A DNA stretch of 64,000 nt from Chamaesiphon minutus PCC 6605 (GCF_000317145.1 NC_019697.1:4786886-4850885); one strand, 5' to 3'; shown: positions 1-9,616, counted from the stretch's first letter. A program made the numbers and translations. Notes: a model not told the origin generated them from the sequence alone.

Positions 1-339
1 AATTATTGGAGTTGGCTGCGGCTGGGGCTATTGATTTCGACATTCCATATCGTGCATCAAGTACTCCACGTTCCCGAAAGTAATCTCTCTTGGTTTTGGG
101 TATTTCCTTCGGTTATGAGTTCCTTTCAACTATTTGTGTTTGGGACATTTCTACCCCATCGCGAACCTGTAGATGGATATATCAATGAAGCTCATGCGAC
201 TAGTACGCCTTTTTCGGAGTTTTGGTCGTTTATTAGTTGTTATCACTTTGGCTATCATGAGGAGCATCATCAATTACCGCATCTCGGTTGGTGGCAATTA
301 CCAGCAGCAAGGAGACAGGGTTTGGGGACGAGTGAGTAG
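1..339 (+). CDS. crtW: Beta-carotene ketolase CrtW-type, C-terminal part (left edge partial)
   Basis: The gene runs in from the left edge with an open frame from base 1, so its start is missing. The visible 112 residues contain the segment FGTFLPHREP and the histidine box HFGYHEEHH followed by WWQLP, which are hallmarks of CrtW-type diiron ketolases in the membrane fatty acid hydroxylase superfamily. CrtW adds keto groups to beta-ionone rings, giving echinenone or canthaxanthin, at the membrane. Upstream membrane segments and the first histidine boxes lie outside the window. The family call rests on recalled motifs. Confidence 0.85.
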   Translation, partial: NYWSWLRLGLLISTFHIVHQVLHVPESNLSWFWVFPSVMSSFQLFVFGTFLPHREPVDGYINEAHATSTPFSEFWSFISCYHFGYHEEHHQLPHLGWWQLPAARRQGLGTSE

Positions 340-361
340 TAGATAATAGATAGCAATTTGT

Positions 362-472
362 GTAACTCGTACGGAGTGGCTACGCCAACGTCAGGTTTCC
401 CGACGGTGATGAGTGCGACGACAGCCGCCAAGGCGGCGCGCGAGCTTCGAGACAGTGGATAGTGAATAGTTC
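362..472 (+). repeat. Dispersed repeat, copy 1 (shared blocks with 38293-38353)
   Basis: Three blocks here recur in reverse complement downstream of the TPR gene near 38.3 kb: GGCTACGCCAACG (378-390), CCCGACGGTGATG (399-411) and GAGACAGTGGATAG (449-462). The order of the first two blocks is swapped between the copies. This looks like a modular, non-coding cyanobacterial repeat. The rest of the gap between 340 and 780 holds nothing I can identify. Confidence 0.5.
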
Positions 473-780
473 ATAGCGCACCATGTGACTAGGTAGTTAC
501 TTGGTGCGATTTTTCTATTTTCAGAGCGGGAAGTGAGTAATCATCAAAATTCGATCGCGCTGCTAATTTAGCAATTTTTTAGAACTTAAGTACTATTTTT
601 GAGCAATTCATGGTATACTTGTATTAGTAAGCGATTGAAGGCTAATCGCTCTACTTCACGGCTTGCAATCTCGATCGACATCTTCAGCACAATAAAAGCT
701 GCCGAGACAGCTAGCAATCCAGACAGGCATCGCTCGATCGATGCAACCAGAGAACTTTACCTTATCTCCAGAGCAGATCT

Positions 781-1740
781 ATGACTTACTCTAAAACCAG
801 AGCGACAAAAGACAATACTGCTGACTACTCCCACGATCCAGAGCGGCATCCCATTGCTGTAGCACCTGATCGCACCGACGTCGTTACACTTCACAACCCG
901 ATTCCAACTGGCACCGAACGCAGCCAAACTAGTACGCCGGAGGTACGCGATCGATTTGCCGCGCCAGAATACGTCAATCCCAATGCTCGTCTGCCCAGAA
1001 TTCAAGCATTACGCGGAGAAAATGGTGCCAGCGAATGCGGCTATTTCATCACCGAAACCGAAATGGCCAGAGCTGGCTGGGCAAATGTCGATGAAAGCGA
1101 ACTAATCGTCTATGAATATAATAGTGGCGGCAAAGAACGGGGCTTATTAATTCAATCGCCTCGGATGTTAGTAGTACCACGCAGTCCTTTATTTGCCTTC
1201 GACAGACAGGCTTCTCGCACCGAAGAAAGATTGGTTGTTGCCGGACAATACAGCAAACAACTTTATAGCAATCGCGAAAAATATGGTACCGCACAATGCT
1301 ACGAAGTCTTGTTGCTCGATGCCAACAATCAACCATTACATGAAATCGGTTTAGCTTATATCGCTAAAGGTGCCAATCAGGCCAGTTTTAGCTTTCACTG
1401 GCAACAATTAGTTAATGAAGTAACTAAGTGCCACGCGATCGCCAATGACATTCCTGCCAGAGCTAAAGATGCTCGCTTTAATAGTCTGTGTGTCTTCCAA
1501 TTTACCGTCAAACGCGAACTGGCTGGCAACAATGCCAAATCCCCTGCTTGTAAAGTTCACAGCCATGTCGCACCCACTCAAAGTAATTGGGAAGAGTTCT
1601 TTTTAGGTCGGCAAGACGAGATTGCCAATCGTTTTCTCAATCTCTTAGCTCCTACTACCGAATTAACTTTGCCACAATCTAATACATTGAGTTTAGCAGA
1701 AGCAAGTGGCGATGCGATCGGTCACGAATTTGCTACATAA
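781..1740 (+). CDS. Cyanobacterial conserved protein, possibly DUF5895 family
   Basis: A 319-residue soluble protein with no signal peptide or membrane span. The first 65 residues are polar and probably disordered. The core from about residue 70 to 280 is compact, with phrases such as GYFITETEMARAGW and IQSPRMLVV. From memory it resembles the DUF5895 family of cyanobacterial proteins with no established function. It is followed by a strong hairpin terminator, so it is probably transcribed alone. The function is unknown and the family assignment needs a profile search. Confidence 0.7.
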   Translation: MTYSKTRATKDNTADYSHDPERHPIAVAPDRTDVVTLHNPIPTGTERSQTSTPEVRDRFAAPEYVNPNARLPRIQALRGENGASECGYFITETEMARAGWANVDESELIVYEYNSGGKERGLLIQSPRMLVVPRSPLFAFDRQASRTEERLVVAGQYSKQLYSNREKYGTAQCYEVLLLDANNQPLHEIGLAYIAKGANQASFSFHWQQLVNEVTKCHAIANDIPARAKDARFNSLCVFQFTVKRELAGNNAKSPACKVHSHVAPTQSNWEEFFLGRQDEIANRFLNLLAPTTELTLPQSNTLSLAEASGDAIGHEFAT

Positions 1741-1787
1741 ATCTTTGTTAGTTTAGCACGCGATCGACAAATTCAATAATATTTATG

Positions 1788-1820
1788 ACTAGAGATATTA
1801 CTGATAATATCTCTAGTTTT
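1788..1820 (+). terminator. Intrinsic terminator after the 781-1740 gene
   Basis: A perfect 13-bp stem (ACTAGAGATATTA and its complement) closes a CTGA loop and is followed by TTTTG. It lies 47 bases after the stop codon. Confidence 0.75.
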
Positions 1821-1964
1821 GTGATATGCTTTTAGACAAACGATCGTGATAATAGTTTTTGTTTTTGACTACTTTGCACTATCGATCGACTAAAAAGGTT
1901 TTAAAAAGGAATCGAACGAGATGCTACTCGATCGTTATTTATCCTCTACCAGCAAACCGCGAAG

Positions 1965-2387
1965 ATGAGAGTTGCAGCATTAGGATTGGATGTCGGGAAT
2001 AAGCGGATCGGGGTAGCTGGCTGCGATGGCTTGGGATCGATCGCAACTGGGATTACAACAATTTGGCGTAGCTCGTTTCAAGAAGATATCGCCCAACTAG
2101 CTCAGATTATCGCCGAACGCGAAGTAGAAATTTTGGTAATTGGTTTGCCATATACGATGGATGGCCAAATCGGTTCGCAGGCAAAAAAAGTTCAAAAATT
2201 TGCGCGGCGGGTAGCAGCAGAAATCGCTCTACCGATCGAGTATGTAGACGAACGCTTGACGTCTTATGCAGCCGAACAAATTATGAAAGATGCCAATATC
2301 TCAATATCTCGAAACAAAGCGACGATCGATCGGATTGCGGCGGCAGTGATTTTACAGCAGTGGCTCGAAGAGAGGCATGTTAACTGA
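1965..2387 (+). CDS. ruvX: Putative pre-16S rRNA nuclease / Holliday junction resolvase-like protein YqgF (RuvX)
   Basis: A 140-residue protein of typical YqgF length. It begins with GLDVGNKRIGVA (the acidic residue of the RNase H-like fold), has VIGLP in the middle, and carries EYVDERLTS plus a C-terminal IDRIAAAVIL helix with the last conserved Asp. YqgF enzymes are RNase H-fold nucleases linked to maturation of the 16S rRNA 5' end; the name RuvX reflects the Holliday-resolvase resemblance. The stop overlaps the start of the next gene by 11 bases, so the two are probably translationally coupled. Confidence 0.92.
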   Translation: MRVAALGLDVGNKRIGVAGCDGLGSIATGITTIWRSSFQEDIAQLAQIIAEREVEILVIGLPYTMDGQIGSQAKKVQKFARRVAAEIALPIEYVDERLTSYAAEQIMKDANISISRNKATIDRIAAAVILQQWLEERHVN

Positions 2388-2970
2388 AGAGGGTAAAGTA
2401 GCATTAAGATCGTATGTGGCTGAAATTAGTAAGATTTCTGAGAACCCATTAGGATTAAAACCGATCCTATTATTTAAAAAGTATCAACTCGACGACTACT
2501 CAACCTTGCGCAGTGTCTCTAACACCATCAACTTATTAGAAGCTGAAGATTTATTAAATCTCGATGCTTTATTACTATTAGTGATGGTCAAGTACGATGT
2601 CTTCGAAAAATTAGGCCCGATCGTCGGTATTGCTGAGCAGTACAATCGACCGGAAACCTATAGTAAAATGTTGCAATATATTGGTCTAAAATCTCGTCAC
2701 GAAGTTTCTTATCAAAAATTTCAAGAATTTTTATTGTTACTCAAGCAATGGGAAACTCATTATAAGACGATCGTCAATGTACGCAATAAGTATTCAGAGA
2801 AAGATTATCAACTTCCTAAAGAATTTGGTACCGAACCACCAGGATTTGGACTATATCAAAAATACAAAGATAGTTTTCATCTAATTGCCGAGCCAGCCGT
2901 AACACGCGCCGTGACTGCTGAGGTAGCACAAAACGAATCAGAGTCACCGATATTAACTGGCGTTAGTTAA
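2377..2970 (+). CDS. Conserved hypothetical protein co-transcribed with ruvX
   Basis: A 197-residue protein, mostly alpha-helical by eye, with no signal peptide, membrane helix or motif I recognise. The ATG lies inside the last codons of ruvX, so the pair forms an operon. The stretch around residues 135-170 (QLPKEFGTEPPGFGLYQKY) is the most distinctive part. The C-terminal 30 residues look disordered. The context suggests a role near RNA processing, but that is inference only. Confidence 0.7.
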   Translation: MLTEEGKVALRSYVAEISKISENPLGLKPILLFKKYQLDDYSTLRSVSNTINLLEAEDLLNLDALLLLVMVKYDVFEKLGPIVGIAEQYNRPETYSKMLQYIGLKSRHEVSYQKFQEFLLLLKQWETHYKTIVNVRNKYSEKDYQLPKEFGTEPPGFGLYQKYKDSFHLIAEPAVTRAVTAEVAQNESESPILTGVS

Positions 2971-3047
2971 AACTGTTCGATAGCTAGAGCGCGCTCTGGC
3001 TCTAACGATCGGGCTAGCACGATCTATTCACCCGCAGCAGCCCGATC

Positions 3048-3977
3048 TCATCCCAACTGACAGTGCGCCTCGCCCCCTAGCTCGATCCAACCGCGAATCA
3101 ATCCAGAGGTGGACTGAGCCGCCGCACATCGCCCCGACGCATCGATGACGATCGCGCCACCCTCGCCATTGACCTTGGCTACCAAATAATCGATTCCCGC
3201 CTGCGCCGCAGCCTGGGCATCCAGCCCCCGAAACTGCACGAAATCAGAAATTGTTTTGGCAAACACCGTCCGCAAAAACTGCTCGCCATAGCCCGTTGCC
3301 GACACCGCACAAGTGTCATTATCGGCAAATACTCCCGCCCCGACGATCGGTGTGTCGCCCACCCGACCCCAGCGTTTATTTACCAATCCACCCGTAGACG
3401 TCGCCGCTGCCAGATTGCCGTGTAAGTCGCGCGCTACAGCCCCGATCGTACCTAGCTTTTGAGACGGCTTAATCCGCTCGTGGTCTAGCGTCATCCGTCC
3501 TGCTACTTGTGCCTCAGCTAATTGTTTAATCCGAGCTTCCGTGATGAAATAATCGTCAGGATAAGTTTCGATCGCGCAAAATTTGGCAAATTCCAACGCA
3601 CCATCGCCCATCAGCAGTACGTGTTCGCCATGCTCTAACACACGCCGCGCTAGAGAGATCGGATTTTTGATACTTCTGAGGCAAGCCACCGCTCCCGCTC
3701 GCAGATCGCGCCCATCCATCAGGGCGGCATCCATTTCCACTTTACCATCGGCATTAAGTACCGAGCCGCGTCCGGCGTTATAGAGTCGATCGTCTTCCAG
3801 CAGACTCGCGCAATATTCCACCACATCCAAGGCACTATCGCCGCTCTCTAACCGTTGGCGACCCCGTTCTAAAATTGCGGTAATACTCTCTCTAAATGTC
3901 GCTTCGCTGGCTTCATGTTTGAGATCTTCTAGGGCACCAGCACCGCCATGAATCATCAGGGAATAAGAGTTGGACAT
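3048..3977 (-). CDS. iaaA: Isoaspartyl peptidase / L-asparaginase (plant type, Ntn-hydrolase)
   Basis: A 309-residue type-2 asparaginase. The N-terminus has MIHGGAGA and NAGRGSVL, and the autocleavage site is GTIGAVARD with Thr177 as the new N-terminal nucleophile of the beta subunit, followed by ATSTGG. These enzymes hydrolyse isoaspartyl dipeptides. In cyanobacteria the key substrate is beta-Asp-Arg released from cyanophycin by CphB. With argZ, cphB and cphA within 11 kb, it completes the local route from cyanophycin to aspartate and arginine. It is convergent with the ruvX operon. Confidence 0.93.
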   Translation of the reverse strand: MSNSYSLMIHGGAGALEDLKHEASEATFRESITAILERGRQRLESGDSALDVVEYCASLLEDDRLYNAGRGSVLNADGKVEMDAALMDGRDLRAGAVACLRSIKNPISLARRVLEHGEHVLLMGDGALEFAKFCAIETYPDDYFITEARIKQLAEAQVAGRMTLDHERIKPSQKLGTIGAVARDLHGNLAAATSTGGLVNKRWGRVGDTPIVGAGVFADNDTCAVSATGYGEQFLRTVFAKTISDFVQFRGLDAQAAAQAGIDYLVAKVNGEGGAIVIDASGRCAAAQSTSGLIRGWIELGGEAHCQLG

Positions 3978-4076
3978 GGTTATCGTAGTTGCAAGTTAAG
4001 TTTTTTCAGTCGCAGCGCACTAATACTGTAGGCGATCGCGCGCTCGATTCGCCCACTCTAAGGTTAAAGTGCGTTT

Positions 4077-4526
4077 CTAGGTCAATTTCTCCATATAGAA
4101 AAACTCTGGCGTTGCTTCAGTCACACTAAATCCGAGTCGTTCGTAGAAACTTTTGGCTGTCAATCCAGCCATGACGTGTAGACGCACTGGCATCTTTGAC
4201 TGTGATGCCTCAGCAATTAGGTTTTCTAGTAAAGCCGTTCCAATCCCCATCCGTTGATATTCCGGCAAAAGATAAATTTGTGCTAGTTGAATGTGTGTCG
4301 GATGTCGATCGACTACAAACACGCCCACAGCAATGTCCGCAATTAGAACGATCTGCGCGTTGGGGTCGCTACTCTTTTCCACTGCTTCACGCCGAACTCG
4401 ATCTTCATCCCATCTACCCCAAGTATTAATAATAAACTCGCGCATGGTGAGATCGATAACGCTGTAGAAAAGTGGTGCATCATCAATACTCGATCGACGG
4501 AGCATGAAAGTTGGTGAGGTCTTCAT
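4077..4526 (-). CDS. GNAT-family N-acetyltransferase
   Basis: A small GNAT protein of about 149 residues from the chosen ATG (MKTSPTFML). The acetyl-CoA site is visible as YLLPEYQRMGIGTALLENLI, and the C-terminal strand-helix as SFYERLGFSVTE. The open frame extends upstream to 4631, but those 35 residues do not look GNAT-like, so I prefer this ATG or the one at 4505 (MLRRSSIDD). The substrate cannot be told from sequence. Confidence 0.82.
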   Translation of the reverse strand: MKTSPTFMLRRSSIDDAPLFYSVIDLTMREFIINTWGRWDEDRVRREAVEKSSDPNAQIVLIADIAVGVFVVDRHPTHIQLAQIYLLPEYQRMGIGTALLENLIAEASQSKMPVRLHVMAGLTAKSFYERLGFSVTEATPEFFYMEKLT

Positions 4527-4693
4527 CCACAATTTTAAAGATGAGATCGATTCAGCTATTGCAACAATACATCTGCGGGGATACCCCAGTGACGATGCAG
4601 CACGCAAATCATCGTGGTTGGCGTACTGCAATGACTTCGGCTACCAAAGAACTGCAATGAACCCGACTTCTTCAAAAACGTCAGGTTTGGATT

Positions 4694-6352
4694 CTAGCTG
4701 GGCATTAGCTCATCTAAGATCCGAAAGCAAATGTGATTGATCGCCAGATCGCCCATGGAGAGATGCTCTGGCTTGTCGATCGCTTTCATTTTTTCAAACG
4801 AGATTCCCTTACCGATTTCGGTGTGATACCAGGCTAGACCCATGAAAAAACGTTGGGGATAGGGGCCGCGTTCGATCGTGTCGTCCATATTCGATTCCAT
4901 TGGTAGCCAGCCAATTCCAGGGATATAGAACTCTAGCCAGACATGGTTAAAATCGGGTTGAAGCGGCACTTGGCGACGATCTGGGTAGGGGGGGCATTTA
5001 TACCGTCCGATCGTCCGACAGGCAATGCCATTGAGGCGCGCTAGGGCGAGTAAGACGCCGACATATTCGCCACAGGAGCCGACGCCTCTTGCTAGGGCGA
5101 TATCGGGAGTGTCGATCTTGGGCTGGATGCCATAGGATAGTCGATCGTAAACATAGTTCCGAATTTTGAGCATCTTGCGTAGCACATTTGTCTCTGTACC
5201 GACGGCTTCCTTGGCCGCCTGAATCATGGTATCGGTGTCCATGGCTAAATCGTCGTCATCGACTAAATAGAGCTGTGCTAGCTCGGCAGGGAGGGTGAGG
5301 CGATCGTCGATATCGTCGGGAGAGAGGGAATATTTCAGACCGTACATTTCGATGACTGCTTTCCAACCCAGCAAACCGCCTTGGTTGGGAGCGAGCTTAT
5401 CGAATTTAAAGACAGCGACTTTTTGACCGTCTTGTTCTTCGATCGTACATTCACAACCGATCGCTTCAACGTGGCGCACGCGTTGGCGTAAGGTATTTGA
5501 GGGCAAGGCAATCCGCCACTCAACCTGGTTTAGCGCGACAGCTTCGAGGGGCAATAGTTCTTCGACATAGGATAGTTCGATCGCGAAGCCATTGGAGAGG
5601 GTGTAGTGTGCCTCCGGCTCGTGGTGGAAATATAAAGGATGGATGAAGGTGCGATCGCGAAATGTCAACTGGTAAGGCGATTTAGCATTGGGATCGTCGC
5701 GAATATATGGTTCTTCGTCAGCGTACACCACATAGCAAATCGGCTCGGCTCCGTCGGTAGGATAATAAAAGGCGATGCCTGTCGGCGAGCTAAATGGGGT
5801 GAGCGCGCTAAATTTAAGATCGCCTGTCGTCCGATCTAAACAATAGACGGTTTGCTCGGCACGATCGGCAACCCACAGCGCATCGTTATGTAATACTAAC
5901 GTTTCGCAACCCACGCCGGGTTGAGGGATGCGTCCGGTAGATTCCCCTGTCGTGCGATCGAAAATATGAATATAGCCAGATTTCTGACAACTGACGTAAA
6001 CCAATAAGTCGCTGACTGCCACTCCAGTTACCGGATAGGGCAACCGCGTAAAGACTGTTGGAGTTAGGGTTTGACGATCGCACCAGATCGCCTCCTGTCC
6101 TTTGGCAAACCAAAATGTGTCTTCCCAAACGCTCAACCCGCTCACCCCAATCCATTCGCCAACATGATGCGGATTGAGAATCGTCGTGTTATTGGTGTGT
6201 GGATCGATCCTCACTAGATAGCCCCGGATTGCATCCACAGCCAGCAAATGGTTACCATCCGCAGCCAGTCCGGAGAGAGCATACACGCCAATCGGTCGAA
6301 TGGTAGAATGCGGTAGTGGAATCTGGGAGAACTCGCCTTCAGGATTAGGCAT
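4694..6352 (-). CDS. Beta-propeller plus transglutaminase-like protein
   Basis: A 552-residue protein with no signal peptide. Residues 1-220 look like repeated short beta-propeller blades (DGNHLLAVDAIRGYLVRIDP, NDALWVADRAEQTVYCLD). The C-terminal half carries a transglutaminase/protease-like core with the Cys in GVGSCGEYVG (about residue 426), the His in FNHVWLEFY and the Asp in ESNMDD. This is the papain-like triad order of the family. The substrate is unknown. The frame starts earlier with a TTG at 6379; the ATG at 6352 is preferred. Confidence 0.82.
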   Translation of the reverse strand: MPNPEGEFSQIPLPHSTIRPIGVYALSGLAADGNHLLAVDAIRGYLVRIDPHTNNTTILNPHHVGEWIGVSGLSVWEDTFWFAKGQEAIWCDRQTLTPTVFTRLPYPVTGVAVSDLLVYVSCQKSGYIHIFDRTTGESTGRIPQPGVGCETLVLHNDALWVADRAEQTVYCLDRTTGDLKFSALTPFSSPTGIAFYYPTDGAEPICYVVYADEEPYIRDDPNAKSPYQLTFRDRTFIHPLYFHHEPEAHYTLSNGFAIELSYVEELLPLEAVALNQVEWRIALPSNTLRQRVRHVEAIGCECTIEEQDGQKVAVFKFDKLAPNQGGLLGWKAVIEMYGLKYSLSPDDIDDRLTLPAELAQLYLVDDDDLAMDTDTMIQAAKEAVGTETNVLRKMLKIRNYVYDRLSYGIQPKIDTPDIALARGVGSCGEYVGVLLALARLNGIACRTIGRYKCPPYPDRRQVPLQPDFNHVWLEFYIPGIGWLPMESNMDDTIERGPYPQRFFMGLAWYHTEIGKGISFEKMKAIDKPEHLSMGDLAINHICFRILDELMPS

Positions 6353-6604
6353 AGATCGATAGGCTTGATAAAGTATCAACTAGTATATCTCTCTAACTCG
6401 AACCAGATCTGGATTGCTGCTGTGGCCAGCAAAGATGCTCGTTTCTGTCACTCGTGATACATTATAGCTGTCTGACCTATGGCTAGGATTGAGGTAGCGG
6501 ATTTTTGTTCGCGCTCTGGCTGCAAATCTGGCCGTTAGCCGACCCGATTTCTAAATAGCCCCGTCAGCCATCATCGTCATTGCCGCCAAGGATACAGCCG
6601 AATC

Positions 6605-6838
6605 ATGAAAGTTCTTTATGACCCAGACAAAGATATTTTGCAAATTAGTTTTGTCGATACGACCGTTGAGGAAACGGCTCAAATCGCACCCGGATTGGTC
6701 GTAGATTACGACGTAGATGGCCATACGATCGGATTGGAAATTACCAAAGCATCAACCAAAGTCGATAATCCTTACGCAATCTGCTACGTTGTGGGTACAG
6801 CTAATGTAGATAAGCCCAGACCCACAGAAAAGAATTAG
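6605..6838 (+). CDS. DUF2283 family small protein
   Basis: A 77-residue protein starting MKVLYDPDKDILQI, with the typical pattern ending in a DYDVDGHTIGLEI strand. This matches the DUF2283 family of small, all-beta proteins of unknown function that are common in cyanobacteria and sometimes sit next to toxin-like genes. No partner gene is seen here. The call is based on recalled family pattern. Confidence 0.8.
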   Translation: MKVLYDPDKDILQISFVDTTVEETAQIAPGLVVDYDVDGHTIGLEITKASTKVDNPYAICYVVGTANVDKPRPTEKN

Positions 6839-6950
6839 GCCAGTCAAAGCTAGCGCAACTCCCGCTTAGATCGAAATTGCAGGCAAGGATGGAAGATAAA
6901 CAATATCGGGGCTTTAAATAAACTTCAGCACTGAACTATTCAGCTAGTTC

Positions 6951-7172
6951 TCAATCATTCGTCCAGCACTCTGCGCCGACGAGATCGATAATCCGACCTC
7001 TTAACAAGTAGTCATATTCGTTCAATAGGTGTTCGACTTCTGGCCATTGACGATCGTCAAAAAATCGCTTGAGTTCGTAGATGCGTTGCTGACGACCGAC
7101 CGACCCGCGTGCTACCAGAGCACGAACTTCATCTTGAAAGTCACTGATGCAATATCGTTCTAAAACGGCCAT
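6951..7172 (-). CDS. Small conserved hypothetical protein
   Basis: A 73-residue, helix-rich acidic protein (MAVLERYCISDFQDEV at the start). A good ribosome binding site, AAGAGGAAA, lies just ahead of the ATG and supports real translation. It is divergent from argZ with a 310-base gap. I do not recognise the family. Confidence 0.65.
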   Translation of the reverse strand: MAVLERYCISDFQDEVRALVARGSVGRQQRIYELKRFFDDRQWPEVEHLLNEYDYLLRGRIIDLVGAECWTND

Positions 7173-7482
7173 GGGGGTTTCCTCTTATGAAATTTAATAA
7201 AAATAGTTAGAGCGAAAGCGATTAAATTTACCGAACAGTATTATTTGCTACAGTTATCTCTATTGGTATCTGCCGATCGGTATATCTTTATTAAACCTCA
7301 AATTTGAAGATCTGGCTTTCGATAAATATTATTTTTACAGGATTGTGCGATGCTAAGCGCGCAATTGCTACAATTGTCGCGAACTACCGCTCGTCAATGT
7401 CGGGACTACTTACGACTTAGTTAGCGCATCGCTGTAGCGATTTTTACCCACCCATCGAATTTAGTTCGCAATTAAACCAAAC
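7173..7482. other. Divergent intergenic region ahead of argZ
   Basis: This 310-base gap serves both the small gene on the minus strand and argZ on the plus strand. Apart from the NtcA-like palindrome listed separately, I see only AT-rich sequence and a HIP1-like GCGCATCGCTGTAGCG stretch near 7423-7438. Confidence 0.5.
7238..7251. promoter_or_regulatory. Candidate NtcA binding site (GTA-N8-TAC)
   Basis: GTA TTATTTGC TAC matches the consensus of the global nitrogen regulator NtcA exactly and sits 231 bases upstream of the argZ start. About 16 such matches are expected by chance in 64 kb, so the position ahead of a nitrogen gene is the main support. A well-spaced -10 box is not obvious. Confidence 0.35.
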
Positions 7483-9582
7483 ATGACTAATGCAGTAAGA
7501 ATCTTGATGTGCGCGCCCCATCATTACGAGGTCGATTATGTAATCAACCCGTGGATGGAAGGAAATATACATCGCTCATCGCGAGAGCAAGCCGAGGCGC
7601 AATGGCATCAACTTTATCAAGTATTGAAAGACTATGCAACGATCGATCTGGTCGAGCCACAGCCAGGATGGCCAGATATGGTATTTACCGCCAATGCTGG
7701 TTTGATCTTAGGTAATACCGTCGTCCTCAGTCGCTTTTTTCACCCCGAACGTCAAGGCGAGGAGCCTTATTTTCAGCAGTGGTTTGAAAGTCAAGGCTAC
7801 AAAGTGCATACCTTACCCAAAAGTTTGCCGTTTGAGGGAGCGGGAGATGCCCTGCTCGATCGCGGCGGACAGTGGTTGTGGGCGGGTTACGGCTTTCGAT
7901 CGGAACTAGACGCTCACGCTTATTTAGCGCAGTGGTTGGATGTAGAAGTATTATCCCTCCGATTGGTCGATCGACGGTTTTATCATCTCGATACCTGTTT
8001 TTGTCCCCTCAGCGATGGATATTTATTGTATTATCCACCCGCGTTCGATACCTATTCTAACCGACTGATCGAATTACGCGTACCTGCCGAGAAGCGGATC
8101 GCGATCGAGGAAGCGGATGCCGTGAATTTTGCTTGTAATTCGGTGAATGTCGAGCGGACGATTGTCGTTAATAAAGCTAGTGATAGCTTGAAGCAAATCT
8201 TACACGCTCGCGGCTTTAGCGTTATCGAAACGCCCTTGACTGAATTTCTCAAAGCAGGTGGCGCGGCTAAATGTTTGACGCTACGGACGACCGAAACGTA
8301 TCGCGAATCGCCCCAAGTTTCGACCATTCCCAGCCGGATCGTCCAACTTGAAGGTCATTTATTAGACTCCGGTTTAGTAAATCGCGTTCTCGATACGATC
8401 GTCGCAGGTGGTGGTAGCTTCCAAGTCATCAACTTCAGTCTTGGCGCGCAGCGGTTGGATACTTCCACCGCCGAAGTTAAAGTCTCAGCTCCCGATGCGG
8501 CGGTGATGGCCGATATCATGGGTCAATTGATCGACCTCGGTGCAGTCAGTCCCTCCGAGGACACTACCGACGCCAATCTCGCCCCAGTTACCCAGCCAGG
8601 AGTCGCGGCTGATGACTTCTATGCCACTACAATCTATCCGACCGAAGTCTCGATCGCGGGTAAGTGGATCGAGGTACAGGGACAGCGGATGGATGGCGCG
8701 ATCGCGGTAACTCAGACACCCGCTGGGGTTGTCGCCCGCTGTAAGCTGCTACGGGAGCTAAAAGTTGGGGAATCTGTCGTCGTCGGTAGCGAGGGCATTC
8801 GCACCAAACGCAACACCACGACACTCAAAAAGAACGCCACCGAAGAATTTAGCTTCATGGGTGCGGGCGTATCTAGCGAGCGACGGGTGGAATTAGTCGT
8901 CGAACAGATTGCCTGGGATCTGCGCCAAATCCGCGATCGCGGTGGCAAAGTGGCCGTCGTCGCGGGGCCAGTTGTAATTCATACAGGCGGCAGCGAACAC
9001 CTCAATCGACTGATTCGCGAAGGCTACGTTCACGCTCTACTCGGCGGTAATGCGATCGCGGTTCATGATATCGAGCAATCCTTAATGGGTACCTCCTTGG
9101 GTGTCGATATGAAGCGCGGCACCTCTGTCCATGGCGGTCACCGCCACCACCTCAAAGCGATCAATACCATTCGTCGCTGTGGCAGTATTGCCAAGGCGGT
9201 AGAACAAGGTGTATTACGCAGCGGGGTAATGTACGAATGCGTCAAAAATAACGTCCCGTTCTCGCTCGCCGGATCGATTCGCGATGATGGCCCCCTGCCA
9301 GATACCCAGATGGATTTAGTCGCAGCGCAGGCAGACTACGCTCGCTTAATTGAAGGTGCCGACCTAATTTTGATGCTGTCGAGTATGCTCCACTCAATCG
9401 GGGTGGGCAATATGACCCCCGCAGGCGTGAAAATGGTCTGTATCGATATCAATCCGGCAGTAGTGACTAAGTTAAGCGATCGCGGCTCGATCGAGTCAAT
9501 TGGCGTCGTTACCGATGTCGGGCTATTTTTGAGTTTACTGGTGCAACAACTTAATAAGCTTACTGGGCAATACGCTCGTTAG
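7483..9582 (+). CDS. argZ: Bifunctional arginine dihydrolase / ornithine-metabolising enzyme ArgZ (AgrE)
   Basis: A 699-residue cytosolic two-domain enzyme. Residues 1-275 form the guanidine-modifying (GME) domain with Asn71 in VFTANAG, His168 in YHLDTCF and Cys264 in GGAAKCLTLR, the expected catalytic positions. The C-terminal half (about 290-699) is the LOR/SDH-type domain with Rossmann-like glycine segments, linked in AgrE to ornithine conversion to proline. ArgZ turns arginine into ornithine, CO2 and two ammonia, feeding the cyanobacterial ornithine-ammonia cycle. Arginine comes from cyanophycin, whose enzymes flank this gene. The length equals that of known family members. Confidence 0.94.
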   Translation: MTNAVRILMCAPHHYEVDYVINPWMEGNIHRSSREQAEAQWHQLYQVLKDYATIDLVEPQPGWPDMVFTANAGLILGNTVVLSRFFHPERQGEEPYFQQWFESQGYKVHTLPKSLPFEGAGDALLDRGGQWLWAGYGFRSELDAHAYLAQWLDVEVLSLRLVDRRFYHLDTCFCPLSDGYLLYYPPAFDTYSNRLIELRVPAEKRIAIEEADAVNFACNSVNVERTIVVNKASDSLKQILHARGFSVIETPLTEFLKAGGAAKCLTLRTTETYRESPQVSTIPSRIVQLEGHLLDSGLVNRVLDTIVAGGGSFQVINFSLGAQRLDTSTAEVKVSAPDAAVMADIMGQLIDLGAVSPSEDTTDANLAPVTQPGVAADDFYATTIYPTEVSIAGKWIEVQGQRMDGAIAVTQTPAGVVARCKLLRELKVGESVVVGSEGIRTKRNTTTLKKNATEEFSFMGAGVSSERRVELVVEQIAWDLRQIRDRGGKVAVVAGPVVIHTGGSEHLNRLIREGYVHALLGGNAIAVHDIEQSLMGTSLGVDMKRGTSVHGGHRHHLKAINTIRRCGSIAKAVEQGVLRSGVMYECVKNNVPFSLAGSIRDDGPLPDTQMDLVAAQADYARLIEGADLILMLSSMLHSIGVGNMTPAGVKMVCIDINPAVVTKLSDRGSIESIGVVTDVGLFLSLLVQQLNKLTGQYAR

Positions 9583-9616
9583 GGGATAGGGGATAGGGGA
9601 TAGGGGATAGGGGATA
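9582..9616 (+). repeat. Short tandem repeat, five GGGGATA heptamers
   Basis: Five perfect GGGGATA units begin at the last base of the argZ stop codon. The same heptamer forms the inverted arrays near 37.6 kb. This is the cyanobacterial STRR class of heptanucleotide repeat. The rest of the gap to 10011 holds no gene that I can support. Confidence 0.9.

Noticed and set aside
2984-2999. AGAGCGCGCTCT palindrome between ruvX operon and iaaA as a terminator
   Set aside because: Short stem and no T run; too weak to call.
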